Source of the DNA: Parabacteroides goldsteinii
GTDB lineage: Bacteria; Bacteroidota; Bacteroidia; Bacteroidales; Tannerellaceae
DNA: 64,000 nt
Assembly: GCF_015550595.1 (NCBI RefSeq)
Contig: NZ_JADNBB010000003.1
Span: 208,174-272,173 of the forward strand
Direction: 5' to 3'
Position numbers and translations under genes: made by a program. Under the pieces are notes generated by a model. It was not told where the DNA came from, ran no database searches, and saw only the letters and a list, made by a program, of their open reading frames with translations. How positions within the stretch are numbered: position 1 is the stretch's first letter; every line of letters starts with the position of its first letter. Shown here in pieces: positions 18,814 to 28,319 of the stretch.

Positions 18814-18821
18814 CAAAGATA
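18814..18821 (-). promoter_or_regulatory. -7 element for the alcohol dehydrogenase
   Basis: TATCTTTG on the minus strand, 30 nt before the start at 18784. Confidence 0.5.
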
Positions 18822-18855
18822 GAGAAATCAAAAACAGGCATAACAATCCATACAA

Positions 18856-19263
18856 CTATTTTATTTTTAACCCGGGGATCAACGGAGTAGTGTCGATCAG
18901 TTCCAGATGTTTTACCATATCGAGCGTTCCCTGTTTGTATTTTTGGAAATGAGGAGTATTGATGTGGCTTTTATAGGCAGTTTCATCCGCATAGATTTCA
19001 AGTATAGTCACCTTATTCGGATGATCTTTTTCAGCCATTGCATAAAGTAGCAGTACACCCGGTTCCAACCGCATGGAAGCTTCTATCTCTTCCTTCAGAT
19101 AGACATTATATTCAGCCAACCGTTCCGGATCGACTGTAATTTTCGACAGACGTACCATATTCTTAGCTTCTTGTGCGATCACCGGATCATCGTCCGATCC
19201 CCCGCAGGCAGCCATCGACATAACGGCCAACAGCATCAATGGAATTAATAAAAACTTTTTCAT
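18856..19263 (-). CDS. Lipoprotein with antibiotic-biosynthesis-monooxygenase (ABM) fold
   Basis: 135 residues. The signal peptide ends in the lipobox MSMAAC, so a lipid anchor is expected. The mature part is a single dimeric alpha/beta barrel domain: VRLSKITVDPERLAEYNVYLK, EPGVLLLYAMAEK, VTILEIYADETAYKSHINTPHFQKYK, the order seen in ABM/YgiN-like quinol monooxygenases. Quinone handling is known for some relatives; an exported lipidated form is less common and its role is not known. Divergent from an AraC regulator, which may control it and the alcohol dehydrogenase. Confidence 0.88.
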   Translation of the reverse strand: MKKFLLIPLMLLAVMSMAACGGSDDDPVIAQEAKNMVRLSKITVDPERLAEYNVYLKEEIEASMRLEPGVLLLYAMAEKDHPNKVTILEIYADETAYKSHINTPHFQKYKQGTLDMVKHLELIDTTPLIPGLKIK

Positions 19264-19308
19264 ATTACTACTATTTATCAGATTATCTTTGCTTTAATTA
19301 GTCTGATA

Positions 19309-19316
19309 CAAAAATA
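19309..19316 (-). promoter_or_regulatory. -7 element for the ABM lipoprotein
   Basis: TATTTTTG on the minus strand, 46 nt before the start at 19263. Confidence 0.45.
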
Positions 19317-19413
19317 GAGTGCCAGAAACACCGGGATTGTATATATTTTACAGATAATTATACCTTAATCACGGATTCTGAAACAACGGTGGAAATCGTA
19401 TAAAGAAAAAAAC

Positions 19414-19421
19414 TACATTTG
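19414..19421 (+). promoter_or_regulatory. -7 element for the second AraC gene
   Basis: TACATTTG, 25 nt before ATG 19446. It contains the TTG at 19419 that would otherwise give a longer product. Confidence 0.55.
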
Positions 19422-19445
19422 CCATATATTAAAACAGAAAGTGAT

Positions 19446-20357
19446 ATGGAAGAGATCAATAAAGATGAAATTATCGAACTAGACAGTGTAGATCGTTACA
19501 ACAAGATCTTCGGACTTGAAACCCAGCATCCTTTGGTGAGTGTCGTTGACCTGACCCAATCCACGCAATGGCCAGAAAGAGCCTGGTTCCGCTACGGGGT
19601 GTATGCACTATTCCTGAAAGATGTCAAATGCGGTAACATCAAATATGGTCGTCAATATTATGACTACCAGGATGGGACTATCGTCTGCTTCGCTCCGGGA
19701 CAAGTCACTGACCTGGAAATGCTCCCGAACATTCAGCCTCATGCACACGGTATTCTCTTTCATCCCGACCTGATACGTGGTACCGCCCTCGGTCAGGAAA
19801 TCAGAAACTACTCTTTCTTTTCTTACGAAACCAATGAGGCACTCCATCTTTCCGAAGAAGAGCGGCAAACTGTCATGGACTGCTTACAGAATATTTCAAA
19901 CGAACTGAAACATGCCATCGATAAACACAGTCGCCGCCTGATCTGTGCCAATATCGGATTATTACTCGACTACTGTATGCGTTACTATGAACGTCAGTTT
20001 CAAACACGTGGTGAAGTGAATAGCGACATCATCGTCCGCTTCGAACAGTTACTGAATGATTACTTCGAGGGAGACGCACCGCAAAAAGAGGGATTGCCAT
20101 CCGTGAAATATTTCGCCGACAAGGTCTTCCTTTCCCCCAACTATTTTGGCGATATGATACGTAAACAAACAGGACGCACCGCCTCTGAGTATATACAGGA
20201 CCGAGTAATAGGAGTGGCAAAGGAAAAATTACTCTCATCCGACAAAACGATGAGCGAAATAGCTTACGACCTCGGCTTTCAGTATCCACAACATCTCAGC
20301 CGCATGTTCAAACGGGTAGTTGGAATAACTCCCAATGAATATCGGATACAGAACTGA
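19446..20357 (+). CDS. AraC-family transcriptional regulator (paralogue of 2408-3307)
   Basis: 303 residues from ATG 19446. It has the same architecture as the AraC gene at 2408-3307: a cupin-like sensing half (GRQYYDYQDGTIVCFAPGQV), a long helical linker and two HTH motifs, the second reading MSEIAYDLGFQYPQHLSRMFKR and ending ITPNEYRIQN. The two proteins share many identical blocks (for example YALFLKDVKCGN against YSVFLKDVKCGD), so they derive from a duplication. It is divergent from the ABM lipoprotein and alcohol dehydrogenase, the likely targets. The upstream TTG start is excluded because it lies in the promoter. Confidence 0.94.
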   Translation: MEEINKDEIIELDSVDRYNKIFGLETQHPLVSVVDLTQSTQWPERAWFRYGVYALFLKDVKCGNIKYGRQYYDYQDGTIVCFAPGQVTDLEMLPNIQPHAHGILFHPDLIRGTALGQEIRNYSFFSYETNEALHLSEEERQTVMDCLQNISNELKHAIDKHSRRLICANIGLLLDYCMRYYERQFQTRGEVNSDIIVRFEQLLNDYFEGDAPQKEGLPSVKYFADKVFLSPNYFGDMIRKQTGRTASEYIQDRVIGVAKEKLLSSDKTMSEIAYDLGFQYPQHLSRMFKRVVGITPNEYRIQN

Positions 20358-20460
20358 AAAGACATCAAACACTGTATACAGCTTCTTCCTGAAGACAATA
20401 AACCTAGAAAACAGATAATTCAGCGAAAGAAGAAAATATAAAGAGATATATAAAGCTATT

Positions 20461-20490
20461 TTCGAATCTGAAGATATTTCCGTAAGTTTG
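20461..20490 (+). promoter_or_regulatory. Promoter for ettA
   Basis: TAAGTTTG at 20483-20490 with an imperfect -33 (TTCG at 20461-20464) at an 18-nt spacing; 37-nt leader to ATG 20528. Confidence 0.5.
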
Positions 20491-20527
20491 TCCTGGAAAA
20501 AAAATTAATAAACATACTTTAATTAAT

Positions 20528-22216
20528 ATGGCAGACGATAAGAAAATTATTTTCTCGATGGTTGGCGTGAGCAAGACTTTCCCGCCCCAGAAACAAGTAT
20601 TGAAGAATATTTATCTGTCTTTCTTCTATGGAGCCAAGATCGGTATTATCGGTTTGAACGGTTCCGGTAAGTCTACCTTGCTGAAAATCATCGCAGGCAT
20701 TGAAAAAGAATACCAGGGAGAAGTGGTGTTTTCGCCCGGCTATTCGGTAGGTTATCTGGAACAGGACCCGAAACTGGAAGCAGGCAAGACTGTGAAAGAA
20801 ATCGTACAGGAAGGCGTACAGGATATTGTAGACACATTAAAAGAATACGAAGAAGTAAACGAAAAATTCGGTGATCCGGAAGTGCTGGAAGATCCCGACA
20901 AGATGGATGCACTGATCGCCCGTCAGGCAGAATTGCAGGATAAGATCGACGCGACCGATGCCTGGAACCTCGACAGCCGCCTGGAACGTGCGATGGATGC
21001 CCTGCGCTGCCCGCCCGAAGATCAGATAGTCGATACGCTGTCAGGAGGTGAACGCCGCCGTGTTGCCCTTTGCCGCCTGTTGCTTCAGCAGCCGGATGTG
21101 TTGCTGCTCGATGAACCGACCAACCACCTGGATGCCGAGTCGATCGACTGGCTGGAACAACACCTGCAGCAATATGCCGGTACAGTGATCTGTATCACGC
21201 ACGACCGTTACTTCCTCGACCATGTGGCAGGCTGGATTCTGGAACTCGACCGTGGCGAAGGTATTCCCTGGAAAGGCAATTACTCTTCCTGGCTGGATCA
21301 GAAGACGAAAAAGATGGCTATGGAAGAAAAGCAGGTCAGCAAACGCCGCAAGACGCTGGAGCGCGAGCTGGAATGGATCAACATGGCTCCCAAAGCCCGT
21401 CAGGCCAAGGGTAAGGCTCGTCTGAACTCATACGAAGCGTTGCTGAACGAGGACCAGAAAGAACGCGAAGCCAAGCTGGAAATCTTTATCCCGAACGGTC
21501 CGCGCCTGGGTAATAAGGTGATCGAAGCACAGCATGTAGCGAAGGCTTTCGGTGAGAAACTGTTGTTCGACGACCTCAACTTCATGCTTCCTCCGAACGG
21601 TATCGTCGGTGTGATCGGCCCGAACGGTGCCGGTAAGACAACACTGTTCAAGATGATCATGGGTATGGAAAGCATCGACAAAGGTACATTCGAAGTGGGC
21701 GAAACCGTGAAAGTAGGTTATGCCGACCAGACACATAAAGATATCGATCCGAAAAAGACCGTTTTCCAGGTTGTTTCCGGAGGACAGGAATTTATCCGCG
21801 TAGGTGGAAAAGAGATCAACTCGCGTGCTTACCTGTCACGGTTCAATTTTGCAGGTGCCGACCAGGAAAAACTTTGCGGTGTCCTGTCAGGTGGAGAACG
21901 CAACCGCCTGCATCTTGCCATCACGCTGAAGGCCGAAGCCAACGTACTGCTGCTGGACGAACCGACCAACGATATCGACGTGAACACGCTGCGTGCACTG
22001 GAAGAAGGTTTGGAAAACTTCGCCGGATGTGCCGTTGTCGTTTCCCACGACCGTTGGTTCCTCGACCGTATCTGTACGCATATCCTGTCGTTCGAAGGCG
22101 ATTCGAATGTGGTCTTCTACGAAGGAACGTATTCCGAATATGAAGAATACAAGCGCAAACAGGGCGGCGACACAGAGCCTAAGCGCGTACGTTACCGTAA
22201 ACTTATTGTTGATTAA
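20528..22216 (+). CDS. ettA: Energy-dependent translational throttle protein EttA (ABC-F)
   Basis: 562 residues, close to the usual ~555. Two ABC ATPase domains without membrane segments: Walker A GLNGSGKST and GPNGAGKTT, signatures LSGGERRRVAL and LSGGERNRLHL, and Walker B regions LLLDEPTNHLDAES and LLLDEPTNDIDVNT. The N-terminus (IIFSMVGVSKTFPPQKQVLKN) and the C-terminal part match EttA rather than Uup or resistance-type ABC-F proteins. EttA binds the ribosomal E site and restricts entry into elongation at low energy charge. It has its own promoter; a DUF1080 gene follows after 24 nt and is probably co-transcribed. Confidence 0.97.
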   Translation: MADDKKIIFSMVGVSKTFPPQKQVLKNIYLSFFYGAKIGIIGLNGSGKSTLLKIIAGIEKEYQGEVVFSPGYSVGYLEQDPKLEAGKTVKEIVQEGVQDIVDTLKEYEEVNEKFGDPEVLEDPDKMDALIARQAELQDKIDATDAWNLDSRLERAMDALRCPPEDQIVDTLSGGERRRVALCRLLLQQPDVLLLDEPTNHLDAESIDWLEQHLQQYAGTVICITHDRYFLDHVAGWILELDRGEGIPWKGNYSSWLDQKTKKMAMEEKQVSKRRKTLERELEWINMAPKARQAKGKARLNSYEALLNEDQKEREAKLEIFIPNGPRLGNKVIEAQHVAKAFGEKLLFDDLNFMLPPNGIVGVIGPNGAGKTTLFKMIMGMESIDKGTFEVGETVKVGYADQTHKDIDPKKTVFQVVSGGQEFIRVGGKEINSRAYLSRFNFAGADQEKLCGVLSGGERNRLHLAITLKAEANVLLLDEPTNDIDVNTLRALEEGLENFAGCAVVVSHDRWFLDRICTHILSFEGDSNVVFYEGTYSEYEEYKRKQGGDTEPKRVRYRKLIVD

Positions 22217-22240
22217 TTACTTTATAATTCATTTAGAACC

Positions 22241-22894
22241 ATGAAAAAAAGAATGCTCTGCATGGCGGCTATCGCTGCCGCTTTCCTCTGTTTCGGAAGC
22301 GATGCTAACGCACAGAAAACAATTAAGTTGTTCAACGGGAAAGACCTTTCCAACTGGAACTTTGTCGTCGACAAAAATTCCGTTCCGGCCGAACAGGTTT
22401 ATTCCGTAGGCGACGGCGTGATAAAGATCAAAGGACAGCCTTTCGGTTACATGTACACGAAAGAGAAATACGACAACTATAAGTTGCATGTGGAATGGCG
22501 TTGGCCGAATGGCGACCAGGGTGCGAACAGCGGAATTTTCCTGTTGATCGCCGAGCCGAAGAATCCGTTCCCGAACGGTATCGAATGTAACCTGATGTTA
22601 GGCAGCGCCGGTGATTTCGTCCTGTTGGGCGGTTCCGACCTGGCACAGTATCAAGGCAAGCCCGGCGAACCTCGTCCCGGTTTCCCGGTAGTGAAAAAGA
22701 ACGCTCCCAGCAGCGAGAAGCCTGCCGGAGAGTGGAACGAAGCCAACATCTACGTGAAAGACGGTAAGATCAACGTCTACATCAACGGCGTTTACCAGAA
22801 CACGGGATGGAATAAGCAGAAAGACGGTTACATCGGCTTGCAGAGCGAAGGGAAAGAAGTGGAGTTCCGTAATGTGACGCTCACTCCCTGGTAA
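22241..22894 (+). CDS. Exported DUF1080 (3-keto-disaccharide hydrolase-like) protein
   Basis: 217 residues with a signal peptide ending about ANAQ. The mature protein is one DUF1080 concanavalin-like sandwich: LFNGKDLSNWNFV, EKYDNYKLHVEWRW, NSGIFLL, EWNEANIYVKDGKINVYINGV and GYIGLQSEGKEVEFRNV. Several DUF1080 proteins from Bacteroidetes hydrolyse 3-keto-glycosides, so periplasmic sugar processing is a fair guess, but no 3-keto-sugar pathway genes are adjacent. It lies 24 nt behind ettA and ends at a strong hairpin. Confidence 0.92.
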   Translation: MKKRMLCMAAIAAAFLCFGSDANAQKTIKLFNGKDLSNWNFVVDKNSVPAEQVYSVGDGVIKIKGQPFGYMYTKEKYDNYKLHVEWRWPNGDQGANSGIFLLIAEPKNPFPNGIECNLMLGSAGDFVLLGGSDLAQYQGKPGEPRPGFPVVKKNAPSSEKPAGEWNEANIYVKDGKINVYINGVYQNTGWNKQKDGYIGLQSEGKEVEFRNVTLTPW

Positions 22895-22932
22895 GATTGT
22901 AATAAACACAGAGTTTGTTAAATAGAAACGGA

Positions 22933-22981
22933 GGCGGTAGCTTGGCAGAGTAAAATCTACAAACTACCGCCTTTCATATTA
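22933..22981. terminator. Bidirectional terminator between DUF1080 gene and the broken surface-protein gene
   Basis: GGCGGTAG pairs with CTACCGCC (22974-22981) across a 33-nt loop, followed by TTTCATATT. It sits between two convergent genes. Confidence 0.55.
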
Positions 22982-25089
22982 TTCTACTTCTATGCAACTT
23001 CTTGAAGTAAAAACAGTGCCATTTTCCATAATTCCTTCGATGATGACACTGTAAGTCGTAGCATTATCTGAAGTATAAAAAGAGATTTTTGCCCTCAGGT
23101 CTTCCCCGAAAGAAACAGCAGGTTCCCAATGGAGCGTTGTACGTAGATCAGGTTGTCGGGTCGTATCTGAGGGTAAATATTTAGGTGCATAAAACGCTTC
23201 CGGTTTTTGGTAACCGGATAACACACTATTAAATAATGATGCGTTGTCTTTTTTTATTTTCTCCCCATATTTGGTAGTAATAACCAAAGCTTTTCTGGGT
23301 ATCATATCCAGATTCACCCCGCGAGTCTGTCCAAATGTTGAATAGTCTGTTCCCACAATAAGCATCCTGGAGCCGGAAATCACACCTATAGATTTAATAG
23401 AAGAGGCTGGTATCATATTAATATCATAACCGTTAGGCATTACCTGGTCATTAATAATAATCAAACAAGGAGGTGGAATCTCTCTAGCAACCCCTTTATT
23501 ATCTGTTATTTTTTCAGTTTCTCCCCGACTCCGTTTTTCAAAATAATACTTGTACTGCATCATGCCCGGCAAATAATTCAACAAATCATATGTGTTGACC
23601 GGATTTTTCCGATTAATATCTTCCTCTCCCATCTCATGTACAATTAACTGCTCAAAAAATGATTTTTTAGCCAAAACCGATTCACGCTTCTTTCCAGGAA
23701 TATCTACATTCGGTAACTCGATCGTTCTTATATTATGATCTTTCAGATATTTCTCCGTCGCCTTCGTTTGATAGGCTATCGCCTTTCTTTTTTTATCGGC
23801 TTCTTCAGAAGAAAATCGATGAAACTGTTTAACTACAGGAAAAGTATCTTCATCCATTGTCAAAACAATATTCTCTGAATTTCCTTTTTTAGTCATAGCC
23901 TGGATTACATAAAGGGTACTATCGGGAAACTCTAATCCGCTAAAGTTAAAATGCCCCTCTTTATCTGAAACAACAATGTCCGAATAATGATTTTCTGGCA
24001 TATAAAGAATGACACTAGCCTCACCAGTCGCCTCTTTTTTAAAATATCCATCTTTTACCTGGCCTGTCAAATGCTGAGAAGTTTCATACGGCAACACAGG
24101 AATGATATATTCTTCTTTCATCAGAGAAGAGATATCATAACGCCGCCAACCCTGTGTAAGCATAAGCACATCGGCGGCATTTATCGCCTGGCGATTCTCC
24201 GGCTGCAGATAATAAGATGGATACTCAATATATCCTTTCAACTCGGAAGTCAATAACAAGTCCGACAAAATGGAAGAGGTCGTATCGGGTAATAAGTCTC
24301 TGTCATCGGTAACTGCCACTGAAAAAGAGCCCTTCTCTTCTACTCCTCTTGCATCATCCAGACAAATATCCAAAACAATCTTTTCCCGCTTTTCATACAC
24401 AGGCTTATCTGCAAAAACAGAGACAGTTGCCTGATCTTTATTCAAGCAAAAGATCAAGCGTTCACTTAGTACATTTCCTGCAGGATCGAGCAATGTAATC
24501 TGTGAAACTCCGGACGGAAAGCTTTCTGAATTCAGTATCAAATAATCCTGCTCCGCTTTCCAACGTCCCCAATACTGCATATATCCACGTGTATGGATCA
24601 GGACGAACAAAGTTTCTCATCCAGAATATATCCGCTTATGTTACGGTGTAAACCATCTTTTCCAATAGCTTTAAAAGCTATTTTATGAACTATCCCCTGC
24701 GGCAATCGTCCTCCTTCGGGAAAAAACTGAATGTCGTAATCGAATGCCGTTCCGGAGTATTTCTTCTCTAGCTTTTGCTTTATATGTGACAGGATATAAG
24801 GACGGATCATCACACGATTAACGATAGAGTCATTATCTGCAATCAACTCCGCATAAACATAACGGCTGTTTGCTACAGGCAGATGACTTGCCGCATCAAC
24901 CAGATAAGCACGAAACCATATTTTCTCACCGGACAAATACATAGACTTATCCAAATGCAGATGTAGCTTTTCCTGGGGATACAATTCCCGCTGAATCTGG
25001 AGTTTACGCTCCACACCGTTTGTCGGTAATTGAGAAAAAGCAGGCAAACAAGAAAAAAACAGAATGATTAAAAGAAATGATCTCTTCAT
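22979..25089 (-). pseudogene. Decayed MG2/TonB-plug-type surface protein
   Basis: A signal peptide (MKRSFLLIILFFSC...AFSQ, start 25089) is followed by the usual beginning of Bacteroidetes MG2-domain proteins (QEKLHLHLDKSMYLSGEKIWFRAYLVD). After NRVMIRP, material seems to be missing: the text jumps to FDYDIQFFPEGGRLPQG. This frame stops at about 24598 (DEKLCSS). The remainder continues in another frame from about 24610 (RGYMQYWGRWKAEQDYLILNSESFPSGV) through QGWRRYD, a plug-like domain (NTYDLLNYLPGM) and a C-terminal sandwich. Full-length relatives are roughly 850-900 residues; about 165 plus 540 remain. I read this as one gene with internal deletion(s) and a frameshift. Its promoter is still intact. 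Confidence 0.65.
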
Positions 25090-25114
25090 AAACCTCTGAT
25101 ATTTCGAACATCTA

Positions 25115-25145
25115 CAAATATAGGATAAAAACACGACGTAACAAA
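25115..25145 (-). promoter_or_regulatory. Consensus promoter of the decayed surface-protein gene
   Basis: On the minus strand TTTG (25142-25145), a 19-nt spacer and TATATTTG (25115-25122) fit the Bacteroidetes consensus exactly, with a leader of about 20 nt. Confidence 0.65.
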
Positions 25146-25195
25146 TCGGTCTCTTCTTTGTTGTATCTAAGTCAACAATAAAAACGAACGCCGAC

Positions 25196-26644
25196 ATGAG
25201 ACTGTACAGATCATTATATCTTCTTCTGCTACTATTGGTTATGCATATAACGGGGCAGGCGCAATTGCAAAAGGTCATCAAGGATATTTTTTCGGCTGAC
25301 GAAATAACGACGGAACATGCCGACTCCGACTCTATCGCCTCGTCCGGGTTGCAAAAATACGATGCGACTTTCAAGCTGAAAAGCGGACAGATACAGAAAC
25401 TCGACTCGCTGCGGCAAGAGACGGTAGCCAAAGAGAAAGAGATGAAATATCACGACAGCTGGTGGCAGACGGGGAAACATATCTTTTATTTCGTATTGGT
25501 ATTGCTGGGACAATTCCTACTGTTCCGCCTATCTTCCTGGCTTTACAAGAAACTGAAAAACCGCATCCAGCAGTTGAAAGATACCAAGCTGAAACCGATC
25601 TCCATACAGAATTATGAGATACTGGATACGCAGAAACAGGTCTCCCTGTTGATCTTCCTTGCGAATATCCTCCGCTATCTCCTATTGTTCATCCTGCTGG
25701 TTTTAACGATACCGATCCTTTTCTCCATCTTCCCACAGACAAAAGAACTGGCGTATAAGATCGCCTATTATATCTGGAATCCCGTAAAGGATATCCTGGA
25801 AGGCATCCTCGGCTATACCCCTAATCTTTTCACGATCATCGTGATCTGCCTGGCCATAAAATACGTCATTAAGGGCATCCGCTTCCTTGCTACGGAGATA
25901 GATGCGGGCAGGTTGAAGATTAACGGTTTTTATTCGGACTGGGCGATGCCGACCTATCATATCGTCCGTTTCCTATTGTATGCTTTTATGATTGCGATGA
26001 TTTATCCTTACCTGCCGGGAGCCAATTCGGGTGTCTTTCAGGGAGTATCCGTTTTTGTCGGGCTAATCGTCTCGCTCGGTTCCAGCACGGTGATCGGGAA
26101 TATTATTGCCGGATTCGTCATTACTTACATGCGTGCCTTCAAACAGGGCGACCGGATCAAACTGAACGATACGGTAGGCAACGTGATCGAAAAGACCGCT
26201 TTCGTCACCCGTCTGCGCACCATCAAGAATGAGATCGTGACGATACCGAACTCCTTCATCATGTCATCACAAACAGTCAACTATACTTCGTCGGCACGCA
26301 CTTACGGGCTGATCATCCACTCGGAGGTAACGATCGGCTACGATGCCCCCTGGCGCAAGGTGCATCAACTTCTGATAGATGCCGCCCAAGCAACACCCGG
26401 CGTGATGCCCGAACCGGCTCCCTTCGTTCTCGAAACGGCCCTGAGCGACTTCTACCCTGTCTACCAGATCAACGCTTATATCCGGGAGGCGAACAATATG
26501 ACGACCATCTATTCCGCCCTTCATCAGAATATCCAGGATTATTTCGATAAGGCAGGCATAGAGATCATGTCCCCCCATTACACGGCGTTCCGCAATGGCA
26601 ATGCTTCTACGATCCCCAAGGAAGAAGAGACGAAAACGAATTAA
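25196..26644 (+). CDS. MscS-family mechanosensitive ion channel
   Basis: 482 residues. A signal peptide (to about residue 22) and a short periplasmic region precede about five membrane helices. The MscS pore helix and beta domain follow: VFVGLIVSLGSSTVIGNIIAGFVITYMRAFKQGDRI, then IEKTAFVTRLRTIKNEIVTIPNSFIM. The cytoplasmic C-terminal domain is complete. This layout suits a large MscS-like channel that releases solutes on hypo-osmotic shock. It is convergent with dnaB, whose end is 50 nt away. Confidence 0.94.
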   Translation: MRLYRSLYLLLLLLVMHITGQAQLQKVIKDIFSADEITTEHADSDSIASSGLQKYDATFKLKSGQIQKLDSLRQETVAKEKEMKYHDSWWQTGKHIFYFVLVLLGQFLLFRLSSWLYKKLKNRIQQLKDTKLKPISIQNYEILDTQKQVSLLIFLANILRYLLLFILLVLTIPILFSIFPQTKELAYKIAYYIWNPVKDILEGILGYTPNLFTIIVICLAIKYVIKGIRFLATEIDAGRLKINGFYSDWAMPTYHIVRFLLYAFMIAMIYPYLPGANSGVFQGVSVFVGLIVSLGSSTVIGNIIAGFVITYMRAFKQGDRIKLNDTVGNVIEKTAFVTRLRTIKNEIVTIPNSFIMSSQTVNYTSSARTYGLIIHSEVTIGYDAPWRKVHQLLIDAAQATPGVMPEPAPFVLETALSDFYPVYQINAYIREANNMTTIYSALHQNIQDYFDKAGIEIMSPHYTAFRNGNASTIPKEEETKTN

Positions 26645-26693
26645 GCAGGCTTCAAATCCGGGAACAGGCGCACATGATCTTATCCTCGACTGA

Positions 26694-28223
26694 TCAGAAC
26701 GGAACCTCGCTGCTGCTGCCCTGGTTCAGGAAATCTGCACCGGCAGGCGGTATCGGAGGTAACGGATCCTCACTGTTCATATTCGATGAGAATTCGCGCA
26801 CGGCTACATCCTCATCTATATTCATAAACTTCGCATAATCGCCTTTAAACCGCAGACGCACATCACCTGTCGCACCGTTACGATGCTTGGCGATAATGAT
26901 CTCCGCCAGACCGACCAGCGAGTTACCACGCTCATCTTCCGTGATCTTATAATATTCCGGACGGTGGATAAAGCAAACCATATCCGCATCCTGCTCGATC
27001 GCTCCCGATTCACGGAGGTCGGCCAACTGCGGACGCTTTCCTTCGGCTCCCTGACGGCTTTCCACACCACGGTTCAACTGCGACAGTGCGATGATCGGTA
27101 TGTTCAACTCCTTCGCCAACCCTTTCAATGAACGGGAGATCGTACTTACCTCCTGCTCACGGCTGCCGAAACTCATACCACTCGCATTCATCAACTGAAG
27201 GTAGTCGATGATGATACATCGTACCCCATGCTCACGCACCAGACGGCGTGCCTTGGTACGCAACTCAAACACCGAAAGACTCGGCGTATCGTCCACATAG
27301 ATAGGTGCATCATACAACTCCTTGATCTTGAAGTCCAGCTGCTCCCACTCATAACTTTCCAAACGTCCGCTCTTGATCTTCTCGCCCGGGATCTCACATA
27401 CGTTTACGATCAGACGGTTTACCAACTGGACGTTACTCATTTCAAGCGAGAACAAGGCAACCGGCACATTATGATTCACCGCCATATTCTTCGCCATGGA
27501 AAGTACGAACGCCGTCTTACCCATCGCAGGACGGGCAGCGATAATGATCAAGTCGGAATTCTGCCATCCCGAAGTGATCTTATCCAGCGCATCGAAACCG
27601 GTACGCGTACCGCTCAGACCCTCCTTCTGATTCGCCGCTTTCTGCAACAAATCCATCGCATCCTTGATAACGGGATTGATCTGGGTTACGTCCTTCTTTA
27701 CATTTCGCTGGGATATCTCGAACAGTTTACCTTCCGCTTCCTGCATCAGGTCTTCCACGTCGATCGTTTCGTCAAAAGCCTTTCCCTGGATCATCGCAGT
27801 GAAAGAGATCAACTCTCTCGCCAGGTATTTCTGTGCGATGATACGGGCATGATATTCGATATGCGCGCTACTGGCGACCTTGCCGGTCAACTGCGAGATA
27901 TAAAACGGTCCGCCCACCTGGTCCAGTTCGCCGCGTTTCCTCAGCTGCTCCGTCACCGTCAGCATGTCGACCGGCCGCTGGCTGGCTGCCAGATCCACAA
28001 TAGCCGCATAGATCATCTCGTGCGACTTTTCGTAAAAGCATTCCGGCTTCAAGATCTCACTGATGATCGAATAAGCATCTTTTTCAAGCATCAAGGCACC
28101 TAAAACGGCCTCTTCCAACTCACGAGCCTGTGGCTGCAGACGTCCCATATCAGACACTACAACAGGTTTTTGTTTCCCCCTTCCGGAGTTTCCTCTTCCG
28201 GTATTTTTAGTTCCTTCTGCCAT
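26694..28223 (-). CDS. dnaB: Replicative DNA helicase DnaB
   Basis: 509 residues. N-terminal DnaB domain (LPPQARELEEAVLGALM-like start, here QPQARELEEAVLGALMLEKD), linker, then the RecA-like ATPase with Walker A ARPAMGKTA, Walker B region CIIIDYLQLM, and SQLNRGVESR with the DLRESGAIEQDADMV motif. It has the ordinary chromosomal length and context, and differs from the shorter DnaB-like helicase at 42010-43383. It is transcribed alone, with a -7 element at 28247-28254. Confidence 0.97.
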   Translation of the reverse strand: MAEGTKNTGRGNSGRGKQKPVVVSDMGRLQPQARELEEAVLGALMLEKDAYSIISEILKPECFYEKSHEMIYAAIVDLAASQRPVDMLTVTEQLRKRGELDQVGGPFYISQLTGKVASSAHIEYHARIIAQKYLARELISFTAMIQGKAFDETIDVEDLMQEAEGKLFEISQRNVKKDVTQINPVIKDAMDLLQKAANQKEGLSGTRTGFDALDKITSGWQNSDLIIIAARPAMGKTAFVLSMAKNMAVNHNVPVALFSLEMSNVQLVNRLIVNVCEIPGEKIKSGRLESYEWEQLDFKIKELYDAPIYVDDTPSLSVFELRTKARRLVREHGVRCIIIDYLQLMNASGMSFGSREQEVSTISRSLKGLAKELNIPIIALSQLNRGVESRQGAEGKRPQLADLRESGAIEQDADMVCFIHRPEYYKITEDERGNSLVGLAEIIIAKHRNGATGDVRLRFKGDYAKFMNIDEDVAVREFSSNMNSEDPLPPIPPAGADFLNQGSSSEVPF

Positions 28224-28246
28224 TCTCTTTAGTAATTTTCGAATGC

Positions 28247-28254
28247 CAAAAATA
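28247..28254 (-). promoter_or_regulatory. -7 element for dnaB
   Basis: TATTTTTG on the minus strand, 24 nt before the start at 28223. Confidence 0.45.
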
Positions 28255-28263
28255 CGATTTTTA

Positions 28264-28293
28264 TTTGGTATTCATTCCTTTTTTCTACCTTTG
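28264..28293 (+). promoter_or_regulatory. Promoter for the corA leader and corA
   Basis: TTTG at 28264-28267, an 18-nt spacer, then TACCTTTG at 28286-28293. Transcription should start near 28300 and give a leader of about 120 nt before corA. Confidence 0.65.
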
Positions 28294-28319
28294 CAGCCGT
28301 AAAAAGTAATTAACTAATT

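Noticed and set aside
25090-25431. N-terminal extension of the decayed MG2 protein gene
   Set aside because: It covers the promoter region and the start of the mscS-type gene; the signal peptide begins at ATG 25089.
27228-28103. Long plus-strand frame of 291 codons opposite dnaB
   Set aside because: It is the antisense of a clear dnaB gene and its product has no recognisable domain.
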